A stretch of 64,000 bases of DNA from AP-15 sp963738185 (GTDB lineage Bacteria; Pseudomonadota; Alphaproteobacteria; ATCC43930; CGMCC-115725). Of this stretch, positions 17,650-24,676 are shown piece by piece. The stretch's first letter is position 1, and each line of letters begins with the position of its first letter. The translations under genes were made by a program, and so were the position numbers. Under the pieces are notes generated by a model. That model worked only from the letters and a program-made list of their open reading frames with translations, was not told the origin of the DNA and made no database searches. Location of the stretch: assembly GCA_963738185.1 (NCBI GenBank), contig CAVTVA010000001.1, positions 310,001 to 374,000 of the forward strand. Direction: 5' to 3'.

Positions 17650-18879
17650 ATGCCCGAGATTTCCCCGCTCGCACCCGCGGGCTTTCCGCTGCTGTCGCCG
17701 ATCGCCGGCGTCCGCCTCGCCGCCTTCGCCTGCGGCATCCGCTACGCCGGGCGCGACGATCTGATGCTGGCCGAGCTGGCGCCGGGCAGCGCCGTCGCCG
17801 GCGTCTTCACCCGGTCCTTGACCGCCGGGGCGCCGGTGCTGTGGTGCCGCGAATGCCTGCCGGGCGGCAAGGTGCGCGCCGTCATCGTCAATTCCGGCAA
17901 CGCCAACGTCTTCACCGGCGAGGCCGGGCGCGGCGTGGTCGAGGCGACGGCGGCGGCGGCGGCCCGGGCGCTTCACTGCGATCCGCGCGAGGTGTTCATC
18001 TCCTCGACCGGGGTCATCGGTGAGCCGCCGCCGGGCGAGCGGATCACCGCCGCCTTGCCGCAGGTGGTCGAGGCGCTCGCCGCCGATCGCTGGGAAGAAG
18101 CCGCGCGCGCGATCATGACCACCGACACCTTTCCCAAGGGCGCCACCGCGACCGCAAAGATCGGCGGCGTCGAGGTCCGACTCAACGGTTTCGCCAAAGG
18201 GTCCGGCATGATCGCTCCCGATATGGCGACGATGCTGGCCTACGTCTTCACCGATGCGGCACTGCCGCCGCCGGTGCTCCAGCCGCTGCTCGCGGCGGCA
18301 GCCGACCGCTCGTTCAACGCGATCACCGTCGATGGCGACACCTCGACCAGCGACACCGTCCTCCTCTGTGCAACCCAGCAGGCGCAGCACCCGCCGGTGG
18401 CGAGCCCAGGCGACCGCCGGCTCGGCGATTTCCGACGCGCGCTCGACAGGGTCATGATCGATCTCGCCCAGCAGGTCGTGCGCGACGGCGAAGGGGCGCA
18501 GAAATTTGTCACGATCGAGGTGACCGGGGCGGCGACGGCGCGGGCGGCCCGGCGCATCGGGCTCGCGATCGGCAACTCGCCCCTGGTCAAGACCGCGCTC
18601 TCGGCCGGCGACGCCAATTGGGGCCGCATCGTCATGGCGGTCGGCAAGGCCGGCGAAAAAGTCGATCGCGACCTGTTGTCGATCACGGTCGGCGGGGTTC
18701 GCATCGCGGCCCATGGAGGCCCGGTGCCGGGCTATGACGAAACCCCGGTCGCGCAGCACATGAAGGGTCGCAACATCGCGATCGCCGTCGATATCGGCAT
18801 CGGCCACGGCCGGGCGACAGTGTGGACCTGCGACCTGACCCACGGCTATATCGACATCAATGGCAGCTATCGCAGCTGA
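17650..18879 (+). CDS. argJ: Bifunctional glutamate N-acetyltransferase / amino-acid N-acetyltransferase ArgJ
   Basis: A 409-residue ArgJ that transfers acetyl between N-acetylornithine and glutamate in arginine synthesis. The self-cleavage site is in GSGMIAPDMATMLAYVFTDA: Thr194 becomes the N-terminal nucleophile of the beta chain after Ala-Thr cleavage. IVNSGNANVFTG (residues 79-90) and ISSTGVIGEP (residues 117-126) form the substrate/oxyanion regions, and SAGDANWGRIVMAVG is the usual C-terminal block. ATG 17650 follows an AGAGCCG stretch; nothing upstream supports a longer protein. The protein looks complete and active. Confidence 0.97.
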   Translation: MPEISPLAPAGFPLLSPIAGVRLAAFACGIRYAGRDDLMLAELAPGSAVAGVFTRSLTAGAPVLWCRECLPGGKVRAVIVNSGNANVFTGEAGRGVVEATAAAAARALHCDPREVFISSTGVIGEPPPGERITAALPQVVEALAADRWEEAARAIMTTDTFPKGATATAKIGGVEVRLNGFAKGSGMIAPDMATMLAYVFTDAALPPPVLQPLLAAAADRSFNAITVDGDTSTSDTVLLCATQQAQHPPVASPGDRRLGDFRRALDRVMIDLAQQVVRDGEGAQKFVTIEVTGAATARAARRIGLAIGNSPLVKTALSAGDANWGRIVMAVGKAGEKVDRDLLSITVGGVRIAAHGGPVPGYDETPVAQHMKGRNIAIAVDIGIGHGRATVWTCDLTHGYIDINGSYRS

Positions 18880-18883
18880 TCGG

Positions 18884-19381
18884 ATGACCCCCAACCCTCC
18901 GCCGCGCCCCCACCCTGGCCCTCCCCCGCAAGCGGGGGAGGGAACTGGAGGGGGCGGGTCGGGCAAAGAACCCGGGGGCGGCCCGCCGCTGGTGCTGGTC
19001 GCGGCGGCGGCGCTGGTCGACGCCGATGGCCGGGTGCTGCTGGCTTGCCGCCCCGAGGGCAAGGCGATGGCTGGGCTGTGGGAATTCCCGGGCGGCAAGG
19101 TCGATCGCGGCGAGACGCCCGAGGCGGCGCTGATCCGCGAGCTCGCCGAGGAGCTCGGCATCGACGTCGCCGCGAGCTGCCTCGCGCCCTTCACCTTCGC
19201 CTCGCACGCCTATCCCGAGTTTCATCTGCTGATGCCGCTTTACGTCTGCCGCAAATGGTCGGGCATTGTCGTGCCGCGCGAGGCCCAGCGGCTTGCTTGG
19301 GTGCGGCCGGCGCGGCTCGCCGAATACCCGATGCCGCCTGCCGACAAGCCGCTGATAGCACTGCTGCGCGACCTGTTGTAA
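18884..19381 (+). CDS. mutT: 8-oxo-dGTP diphosphatase-like Nudix hydrolase (MutT type)
   Basis: The Nudix box GGKVDRGETPEAALIRELAE + ELGI matches the consensus exactly, and VLLACRPEGKAMAGLWEFPG is the MutT substrate region. It should hydrolyse oxidised purine nucleotides or related NDP-X. The start is uncertain. ATG 18884, four bases after argJ, makes the first 35 residues (MTPNPPPRPHPGPPPQAGEG onward) come from a GC-rich hairpin repeat. GTG 18992 would begin at VLVAAAALVDADG, where MutT proteins normally start. The repeat-coded segment is low complexity and probably not functional protein. The gene is likely cotranscribed with argJ. Confidence 0.85.
   Translation: MTPNPPPRPHPGPPPQAGEGTGGGGSGKEPGGGPPLVLVAAAALVDADGRVLLACRPEGKAMAGLWEFPGGKVDRGETPEAALIRELAEELGIDVAASCLAPFTFASHAYPEFHLLMPLYVCRKWSGIVVPREAQRLAWVRPARLAEYPMPPADKPLIALLRDLL
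18919..18942. repeat. GC hairpin repeat between argJ and the mutT core
   Basis: Perfect 11-bp inverted repeat CCCTCCCCCGC / GCGGGGGAGGG around an AA loop. Similar short GC palindromes are scattered through many alphaproteobacterial intergenic regions. It lies inside the reading frame if mutT starts at 18884, and in the spacer if mutT starts at 18992. Confidence 0.75.
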
Positions 19382-19462
19382 TCCCGCCGGATGGCGGCCG
19401 GGATCATTGCCCCGCAGTGATGCTGTCGTCCGATAGAGCAGCGATTGCTTGGGAGAAGAGCC

Positions 19463-20287
19463 ATGCGCGTCGGAATTCATCTGCCGCAGATCGGGCGCAA
19501 AGCCGGGCCAGAGGCGATCCGGCGCGCGGCGGTGCAGGCCGAGGAGCTGGGCTTTAGCGATGTGTGGACCAGCGAGCACATCATCGTGCCAAAGGACGCG
19601 CCGTACCCGCCCTCGGCGATCTTTTACGACCCGGTGCTGACCCTGACCTGGGCGGCGGCCTATACGACCAAGGTCGGGCTCGGCACCAGCGTCTTGGTGT
19701 TGCCGATGCGCCACCCGCTGCCGCTCGCCAAGGAATTGGCGACATTGCAGAACCTGTCGGGTGGCCGGCTGATCCTCGGCGCCGGGGTCGGCTGGCTCGA
19801 AGCCGAGTTCGCCGCATTGGGCGTGCCGTTCCACGAGCGCGGCCGGCGGATGGACGAGGGCATCGCGATGATGCGCGCGGTGTGGAGCGATGACCCGGTG
19901 TCGTTCCGGGCGCGCCACATCCCGGCGGCGATCTCAGACATGCGAATGCTGCCGCGGCCGGAAAAGCCGATCCCGATCTGGATCGGCGGCGGCTCGGAGC
20001 CGGCGATCAAGCGGGCATTGCGGCTCGACGGCTGGCACGGCTCGCGGGTCTCGCCCGAGGCAGCAGCACCGATCGTGCGCCGGTTGCGCGCAGCACGGCC
20101 CGAGCCGGAATTCGCGATCTCGGTGCGCTACGGCTGGGACGGCAAGGACGAGGGGGCGCTCGCCGCCCGCCTCGCCGCCTATGGCGAGGCCGGGGTCGGG
20201 CACGTCCTGGTCGAGCCCGCCGAGCGGACGCTCGATGATTGGCTCGCCGCAGTCGAGCGCGTCGCCCAGGCGGCAGCGCAGGTCTGA
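19463..20287 (+). CDS. LLM-class F420-dependent oxidoreductase
   Basis: A 274-residue luciferase-like TIM-barrel protein of the TIGR03619 (F420-type) group. The N-terminus is MRVGIHLPQIGRKAGPEAIR, followed by DVWTSEHIIVP. LGTSVLVLPMRHPLPLAKEL, LSGGRLILGAGVGWLEAEF and PIPIWIGGGSEPAIKRAL are the standard F420/FMN-binding and barrel motifs. ATG 19463 has GGGAGAAGAG about 5 bases upstream, so it is preferred over the in-frame upstream codon at 19445. It stands alone, about 80 bases after mutT. Substrate and true cofactor are unknown, and many such proteins in Proteobacteria may use FMN. Confidence 0.85.
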   Translation: MRVGIHLPQIGRKAGPEAIRRAAVQAEELGFSDVWTSEHIIVPKDAPYPPSAIFYDPVLTLTWAAAYTTKVGLGTSVLVLPMRHPLPLAKELATLQNLSGGRLILGAGVGWLEAEFAALGVPFHERGRRMDEGIAMMRAVWSDDPVSFRARHIPAAISDMRMLPRPEKPIPIWIGGGSEPAIKRALRLDGWHGSRVSPEAAAPIVRRLRAARPEPEFAISVRYGWDGKDEGALAARLAAYGEAGVGHVLVEPAERTLDDWLAAVERVAQAAAQV

Positions 20288-20365
20288 AAACTCCTCGGCT
20301 TTGGGCCACGAAGGCGCGAAACGAAACTTTGCGCTGGGCGATCTTGCGGCGAGCGGCGCTTTCCA

Positions 20366-20394
20366 GTATAGAAACCGGCGCTCTGTATAGAAAC
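20366..20394. promoter_or_regulatory. Direct repeats before vapB (candidate autoregulatory site)
   Basis: The 10-base sequence GTATAGAAAC occurs at 20366-20375 and again at 20385-20394, 19 bases apart, ending 10 bases before the antitoxin ATG. VapBC complexes normally bind repeats in their own promoter. The role here is inferred from position. Confidence 0.45.
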
Positions 20395-20404
20395 GAGATC
20401 GCAG

Positions 20405-20665
20405 ATGGCGCTGAGCTTGAAGGATCCCGAAACCGATCGGCTGGCCCGCGAGGTTGCCCGGTTGACCGGCGAGAGCCTGACTGAGGCGGTGCGCAAGTCC
20501 CTGGCCGAACGCCTCGAACGCGAGCGCTTGCGGCGCGGTCGTCCGGCGAAGGGGCTTGCCGAGCAACTCCTCGAAATCGCTCGACACTGCGCGGCGCTCC
20601 CGGATCTCGATACCCGCTCGCCCGATGAAATCATCGGCTATGACGAATACGGCGTGCCGCGCTGA
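20405..20665 (+). CDS. VapB-type antitoxin (Rv0623/PSK family)
   Basis: An 86-residue type II antitoxin. The N-terminal half, MALSLKDPETDRLAREVARL then TGESLTEAVRKSLAERLERE, is the ribbon-helix-helix-like DNA-binding part of the Rv0623-type transcription factor family. The C-terminal SPDEIIGYDEYGVPR matches the tail that plugs the VapC active site in relatives. The stop TGA 20663-20665 overlaps the toxin ATG by one base, the usual coupling. The direct repeats upstream are candidate operator sites. The pair looks intact. Confidence 0.88.
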   Translation: MALSLKDPETDRLAREVARLTGESLTEAVRKSLAERLERERLRRGRPAKGLAEQLLEIARHCAALPDLDTRSPDEIIGYDEYGVPR

Positions 20666-21057
20666 TGGTGCTCGATACCTCCGCCGTGATCGCTATCTTG
20701 TTCGAAGAGCGGGAAGCGGGTGCCCTGGCGCGCGCGATCGAGGCCGTACCGATGCGGCTGATCTCGATGGTCAACTGGGTGGAAGCTGCCTTCGTGGTGC
20801 TCGGTCGGAAGGGCGAGCGGGGATTTCTCGATTTCGAGCGTCTCATGCACGATGCTGCGATTGAACGGGTCCCTGTCGATGAGGCCCAGGGAAATCTCGC
20901 CATTGCCGCGTTTCGTCGGTTCGGCAAGGGTCGTCATCCGGCGGCGCTTAACCTATGCGACTGCTTTGCCTACGCGCTGGCCAAGGCGACCGACGAGCCG
21001 CTGCTGTTCAAGGGGGTCGATTTCGCACTGACCGACATCGTTGCCGTTCCTTCCTGA
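20665..21057 (+). CDS. VapC-type PIN-domain ribonuclease toxin
   Basis: A 130-residue PIN-domain toxin expected to cut RNA (tRNA or rRNA) when freed from the antitoxin. The four acidic metal ligands are visible: Asp4 (MVLDTSAVIAILFEE), Glu40 (NWVEAAFVV), Asp99 (LNLCDCFAYALAKA) and Asp119 (LLFKGVDFALTDI). Cys98 replaces the more common Gly before the third ligand, which should not affect metal binding. ATG 20665 overlaps the antitoxin stop. The gene converges on the esterase gene with a 50-base gap that shows no obvious terminator. Confidence 0.9.
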   Translation: MVLDTSAVIAILFEEREAGALARAIEAVPMRLISMVNWVEAAFVVLGRKGERGFLDFERLMHDAAIERVPVDEAQGNLAIAAFRRFGKGRHPAALNLCDCFAYALAKATDEPLLFKGVDFALTDIVAVPS

Positions 21058-21107
21058 GCCCGTCGCCTAAGCAGCGGCGCAAATTTGAGGCTGGCTTGGA
21101 TCCGGCT

Positions 21108-22064
21108 CTAGACGAAAGCGCGCTTGAAGGCGGCCCAGACTTGGCGCTGCGCGGCCATGGCATCGTCGACCAGCGGGACCATGCCGAAAAAGCCGTGGAT
21201 CATGCCCGGATATTCGCGGTATTCGACCGGCACGCCGGCATCGCGCAGGGCCGCGGCGTAGCTCTCGCCATCATCGTGCAACACGTCGCATTCGGCGGTG
21301 ATCACGATCGCCGGGGCGACGCCGGCCAAGTTTGGCGCCCGGAGCGGCGAGGCGCGCCAATCCTCGGCGTCGACCGGCGAGCGCAAATAATGCCGGCCGA
21401 ACCAGGCCATCGCGTCCTTGGTCAGCGCGCCATAGCCCTGCGCGTATTTTCCGTAGCTGGCGCCGGACAAGGTGTAGTCGCCGACCGGATACACCAGCGA
21501 CTGCAGTCGCAGCCTCGGGCCGCCGGCGTCGCGGGCCAGCAATGCGACGACCGCGGCGAGATTGGCGCCGGCGCTGTCGCCATGCACGCCGAAGCGGCCG
21601 GGATCGGCCCCAAGATCGGCGGCATGCTGATGCACCCATTGCAACGCCGCGAACAAATCATCGACCGCCGCCGGGAATTTGTGCTCTGGCCCCATCCGGT
21701 AATCGACCGAGGCGACCAACGCCGCGGCCCCGGCGCACAAATTGCGGGCGACGAGATCGTGAGTGTCGAGGCTGCCGATCACGTGGCCGCCGCCGTGATA
21801 ATAGAGAATTGCCGGTAGAGCCCCCACCTTATCCTCTCCCGCCACCGCGTTGGGCCAATAGAGGCGCAGCGGGATTTGGCCGGCGGGGCCCGGGATCGTC
21901 CGCTCCTCGACCTGGGCGACCGGCAGCGGCTCGGCCTTGCGCGAGCGCGCCGTCGCCTCCATCTGGGCGCGCGCCTCGGCCGGGGTCAGCTCCTCGATCG
22001 GCCGCAGCTCGGCCTTGGCCATGGCCTCGAGGACTTGAACAATCTGCGGATGCAGGCTCGGCAT
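21108..22064 (-). CDS. Alpha/beta hydrolase, hormone-sensitive-lipase-like esterase
   Basis: A 318-residue carboxylesterase of the HSL/arylacetamide deacetylase group. The oxyanion motif HGGG is at residues 90-93 (LYYHGGGHVIGSLD), and the nucleophile elbow FGVHGDSAGANLAA has Ser164. VITAECDVLHDDGE holds the acid Asp and GMIHGFFGM the His. There is no signal peptide, so it is cytoplasmic. It is the last gene of a minus-strand run with a luciferase-like monooxygenase 11 bases upstream, where it could cleave an ester made by a Baeyer-Villiger-type step. That role is inference. Confidence 0.9.
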   Translation of the reverse strand: MPSLHPQIVQVLEAMAKAELRPIEELTPAEARAQMEATARSRKAEPLPVAQVEERTIPGPAGQIPLRLYWPNAVAGEDKVGALPAILYYHGGGHVIGSLDTHDLVARNLCAGAAALVASVDYRMGPEHKFPAAVDDLFAALQWVHQHAADLGADPGRFGVHGDSAGANLAAVVALLARDAGGPRLRLQSLVYPVGDYTLSGASYGKYAQGYGALTKDAMAWFGRHYLRSPVDAEDWRASPLRAPNLAGVAPAIVITAECDVLHDDGESYAAALRDAGVPVEYREYPGMIHGFFGMVPLVDDAMAAQRQVWAAFKRAFV

Positions 22065-22075
22065 CGCCGGTCCCC

Positions 22076-23281
22076 CTATTGCGCCGCGGCGACGGCGGCG
22101 GGTTTCGCCGGCTCCGGGTTCAATTCGCGCAGCCGCGGCATGACCTCCTGGCCAAAAAGGGTGATGTTGGCCACCGTGTCGGCATGGTCGAGAAAGCCGC
22201 CCTGGCCGAAAAACAACAGATGGCCAAAGCCGCCGACATGGTCGTTCAGCGCCTTGATCTGATTGTAGACATCGTCGGGGGTGCCGGCGAAAACCGTGGC
22301 GCTCTCCATCAATTGCTCGACTGTCGCGGTGGTGTGATCGACCGGGTTGCCGTGGCGGTCGCGCACAAAGCCGGTGCGCTTGCCGCCGGCTTTCAGCATC
22401 GCGACATTGGCGCCGAGCGAATTATAGCCGGGCGGGTTGGTGAACGGCTCGGCCACGACCGGCGAGGTGCGCACATAATCGGCGGCGAGATTGGCGCGGC
22501 GCAGCCCCTCCTCGCGCGTAGCGCCGACGCCGACCACCGCGGCATAGGCGAAGCGGTCGGGGCCGGCGGTCCAGCCCAGCTCCTGTGCGCGCTGGCGATA
22601 GGCCGCGAACAGCGGCCCGGCGACATAGCCCGACAAGAGGGTGCCGACGACATGCCCGCGCTCGGCGGCCATCCGCCCGGTCTCGACGCTGACCCCGGTC
22701 ATCCACACCGGCGGGGTTGGCTGCTGCAACGGCCGCGGCCAGACATTGACGTTGCGGTAATGGAAGAACTCGCCCTCCCAGTTGAACGGGCCATCGGTCG
22801 TCGACAGCGCCTTCAGGATCAAATCGTGCGCCTCCCAATAGCGGCGCATCAGATTGGCCGGGTTGCTGTTGGCGGGTGCGATCTCGTAGGCCGCCCCCTT
22901 GACCAGGCCCATCTCCAGCCTGCCGCCCGACAATACGTCGAGCCAGGCCATCTCCTCGGCGACCCGCACCGGGTCGGGGCGGTTGGCGATCGGCGTGCCG
23001 AGCGACAAGAGCCGCGCGCGCTTGGTCTCGCGGGCGATGATCGCCAACGCCATCGGCACCGAGACGGTCGAGCAGGTGGCGGTGCTGTGATGCTCGTTAA
23101 CCATGATGTCGAGCCCGACCTCGTCGCACAGCGCGAACTCGTCGAGATAGCGATTCAAGAGCCGATGGCCGATCTGCGGGTCGTAATTGCTGTTGGGCAG
23201 GACGACGCGCAGCGAGCCGCGCTTCAGCCCTTCCTCCCAAGCCGGGTGATAGGCCATTTCCGAGAAATACCAGACGCGCAT
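22076..23281 (-). CDS. LLM-class flavin-dependent monooxygenase
   Basis: A 401-residue bacterial-luciferase-like protein. The N-terminus MRVWYFSEMAYHPAWEEGLK is followed by DIMVNEHHSTATCS, the active-site loop of this class. LLSLGTPIANRPDPVRVAEE and LDVLSGGRLEMGLVKGAAYE are flavin-barrel motifs, and WPRPLQQPTPPVWMTGVS follows. FMNH2 supplied by a separate reductase is expected, with a ketone, sulfonate or other organic substrate. It sits 12 bases downstream of an alpha/beta hydrolase gene and 11 bases upstream of the esterase, so the three form one unit. No reductase gene is visible nearby. Confidence 0.88.
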   Translation of the reverse strand: MRVWYFSEMAYHPAWEEGLKRGSLRVVLPNSNYDPQIGHRLLNRYLDEFALCDEVGLDIMVNEHHSTATCSTVSVPMALAIIARETKRARLLSLGTPIANRPDPVRVAEEMAWLDVLSGGRLEMGLVKGAAYEIAPANSNPANLMRRYWEAHDLILKALSTTDGPFNWEGEFFHYRNVNVWPRPLQQPTPPVWMTGVSVETGRMAAERGHVVGTLLSGYVAGPLFAAYRQRAQELGWTAGPDRFAYAAVVGVGATREEGLRRANLAADYVRTSPVVAEPFTNPPGYNSLGANVAMLKAGGKRTGFVRDRHGNPVDHTTATVEQLMESATVFAGTPDDVYNQIKALNDHVGGFGHLLFFGQGGFLDHADTVANITLFGQEVMPRLRELNPEPAKPAAVAAAQ

Positions 23282-23293
23282 CGCGCCCTCCTG

Positions 23294-24073
23294 TTATCGG
23301 GTGTTGCCGTCAGCGAAGGCGGCGAGCTTGTCGACAAACGCCTCGGGCTGCTCCCAATGCGGGAAGTGGCCGGCGTTGGCGACCAGCTCGAACCGGGCGT
23401 TGGGGATCGCCTGGCGCCAGCGCTCGCCGTAGGCCGGGGTGACGATGCGGTCCGCGGCGCCCCACAGCAGCAGGGTCGGCCTATCGATACGGTGCAGCCA
23501 GCGCTTCAGGCGCGGGTTGTGCATGTAGGGCTTCCAGCCATAGAGGGCGAACGCCTCGCGGCCGCGCACGATCGCGGCGAGTTCGCTTTCCGGCAATTGG
23601 CTGAAATCGGTGTCGCCCTGCGTCGGGTCGGCCCAGGCGAGCCTCAGATACTCGGCGCGCGGCATGGCGTGCATGTCGGCGATGTCGCGCTCCTCGCGGC
23701 CGACGAACTTGACCCCGAGCGGATCGACCAGGACCAGCCGGGAGAAGCGCGCGGTCGAGCGCACCATGATCTCGGCCGCGACCCAGCCGCCAAAGCAGGC
23801 GCCGACCAAAACCGCATCCTCGAGCCCGAGCGCGTCCGCCAGATCGAGATAGAGATAGGCGAGGTCGTCCACCGACCCCGCTCCGTCGAGCAGCGGGGAA
23901 TTGCCCCAGCCCGGATGCGATGGCGCCAACACCCGATAATGGCGGGCGAGCAGGTCGAGCCACGGCCGCTCGGGTGCCAGCCCCTCGCCGGCGTGCAAAA
24001 ATAACAGAGGCCGGCCAGCGCCACGCTCAACCAATTCGAGGCTGGTGCCGGCGATCTGGATTGTGCGCGGCAT
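23294..24073 (-). CDS. Alpha/beta-fold hydrolase with Cys at the nucleophile position
   Basis: A 259-residue alpha/beta hydrolase starting MPRTIQIAGTSLELVERGAG. The oxyanion side is LLFLHAGEG. The nucleophile elbow reads VLVGACFGGWVAAEI, so residue 93 is Cys where most relatives have Ser (G-x-S-x-G). LLLWGAADRIVTP carries the acid and NAGHFPHWEQPEAF the catalytic His. The TGC codon is unambiguous in the sequence. A Cys nucleophile is known from dienelactone hydrolase-type enzymes, so the protein may still be active. ATG 24073 overlaps the cupin stop. Confidence 0.85.
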   Translation of the reverse strand: MPRTIQIAGTSLELVERGAGRPLLFLHAGEGLAPERPWLDLLARHYRVLAPSHPGWGNSPLLDGAGSVDDLAYLYLDLADALGLEDAVLVGACFGGWVAAEIMVRSTARFSRLVLVDPLGVKFVGREERDIADMHAMPRAEYLRLAWADPTQGDTDFSQLPESELAAIVRGREAFALYGWKPYMHNPRLKRWLHRIDRPTLLLWGAADRIVTPAYGERWRQAIPNARFELVANAGHFPHWEQPEAFVDKLAAFADGNTR

Positions 24074-24582
24074 CACGGCGCCGGATAATGGGTGCGCAAA
24101 GCCTCGCCGTTGACCTCGGCCGGCTCGGCGTCGATCAGGACAAAGGCGAACACCGCCGGCGCCGACCCGTTGTTGACCCAGGCGTGCATCGTGCCGCGTT
24201 GCACGCAGATGTCGCCCGGCGTCATGTGCACGACCTCGCCGCTGTCGAATTCGAGGTCGCACTCGCCCTTGAGCAGGATCGCGTAATCGACGGTCTCGGT
24301 GCGGTGCATAAATTTGGGAGCGCCGGGGGCGAATTCGGTGACCCGGATCACCGTGCCCTGGCCGGTGCCGACGTAATTGTAGCGCTTGACAAAGCCGGCG
24401 CGTTGCGCCGCCTCGCCCGCGGCCGAATTGTCGGCGGGCATCTGGTCGGTGGACCAGATCTCAACGCCGGCGATATGCGGGCGGTTAAGCCGCGGCACCG
24501 CGGCGAGCCGCTCGTCGGTGGCGACGACGGCCTTGCCGTTTGCGTCATGCCCGGTGACGATCCGCCTGACTACGAGCGCCAT
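24073..24582 (-). CDS. Cupin-domain protein
   Basis: A 169-residue single-domain cupin. The start is ATG 24582 (MALVVRRIVTGHDANGKAVV), preceded by GGGAGGG at a good distance; the longer in-frame ATG adds a tail that looks non-coding. The double-stranded beta-helix motifs are FMHRTETVDYAILLKGECDL (metal His and Glu) and GDICVQRGTMHAWVNNGS (second His). Similar proteins are annotated as cupin regulators, isomerases or dioxygenases of small acids. The gene lies between a GMC oxidoreductase and a hydrolase, overlapping the latter by 1-4 bases, which suggests a step or metabolite-protecting role in the same pathway. Confidence 0.82.
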   Translation of the reverse strand: MALVVRRIVTGHDANGKAVVATDERLAAVPRLNRPHIAGVEIWSTDQMPADNSAAGEAAQRAGFVKRYNYVGTGQGTVIRVTEFAPGAPKFMHRTETVDYAILLKGECDLEFDSGEVVHMTPGDICVQRGTMHAWVNNGSAPAVFAFVLIDAEPAEVNGEALRTHYPAP

Positions 24583-24676
24583 GGCTGCCCTCCCTTCGAC
24601 TGTTTTCCGCCGCTGGCGCCAGTCTACAGGAAGGGCGGCCCGGCTGACCACCGGCTCCGCCGATGCTGCGATCAAA

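Noticed and set aside
21332..24004. 890-residue open frame on the plus strand
   Set aside because: It is the mirror of the esterase, LLM monooxygenase and hydrolase genes on the minus strand; composition is Arg/Pro/Ala-rich with no domain, as expected for high-GC shadow frames.
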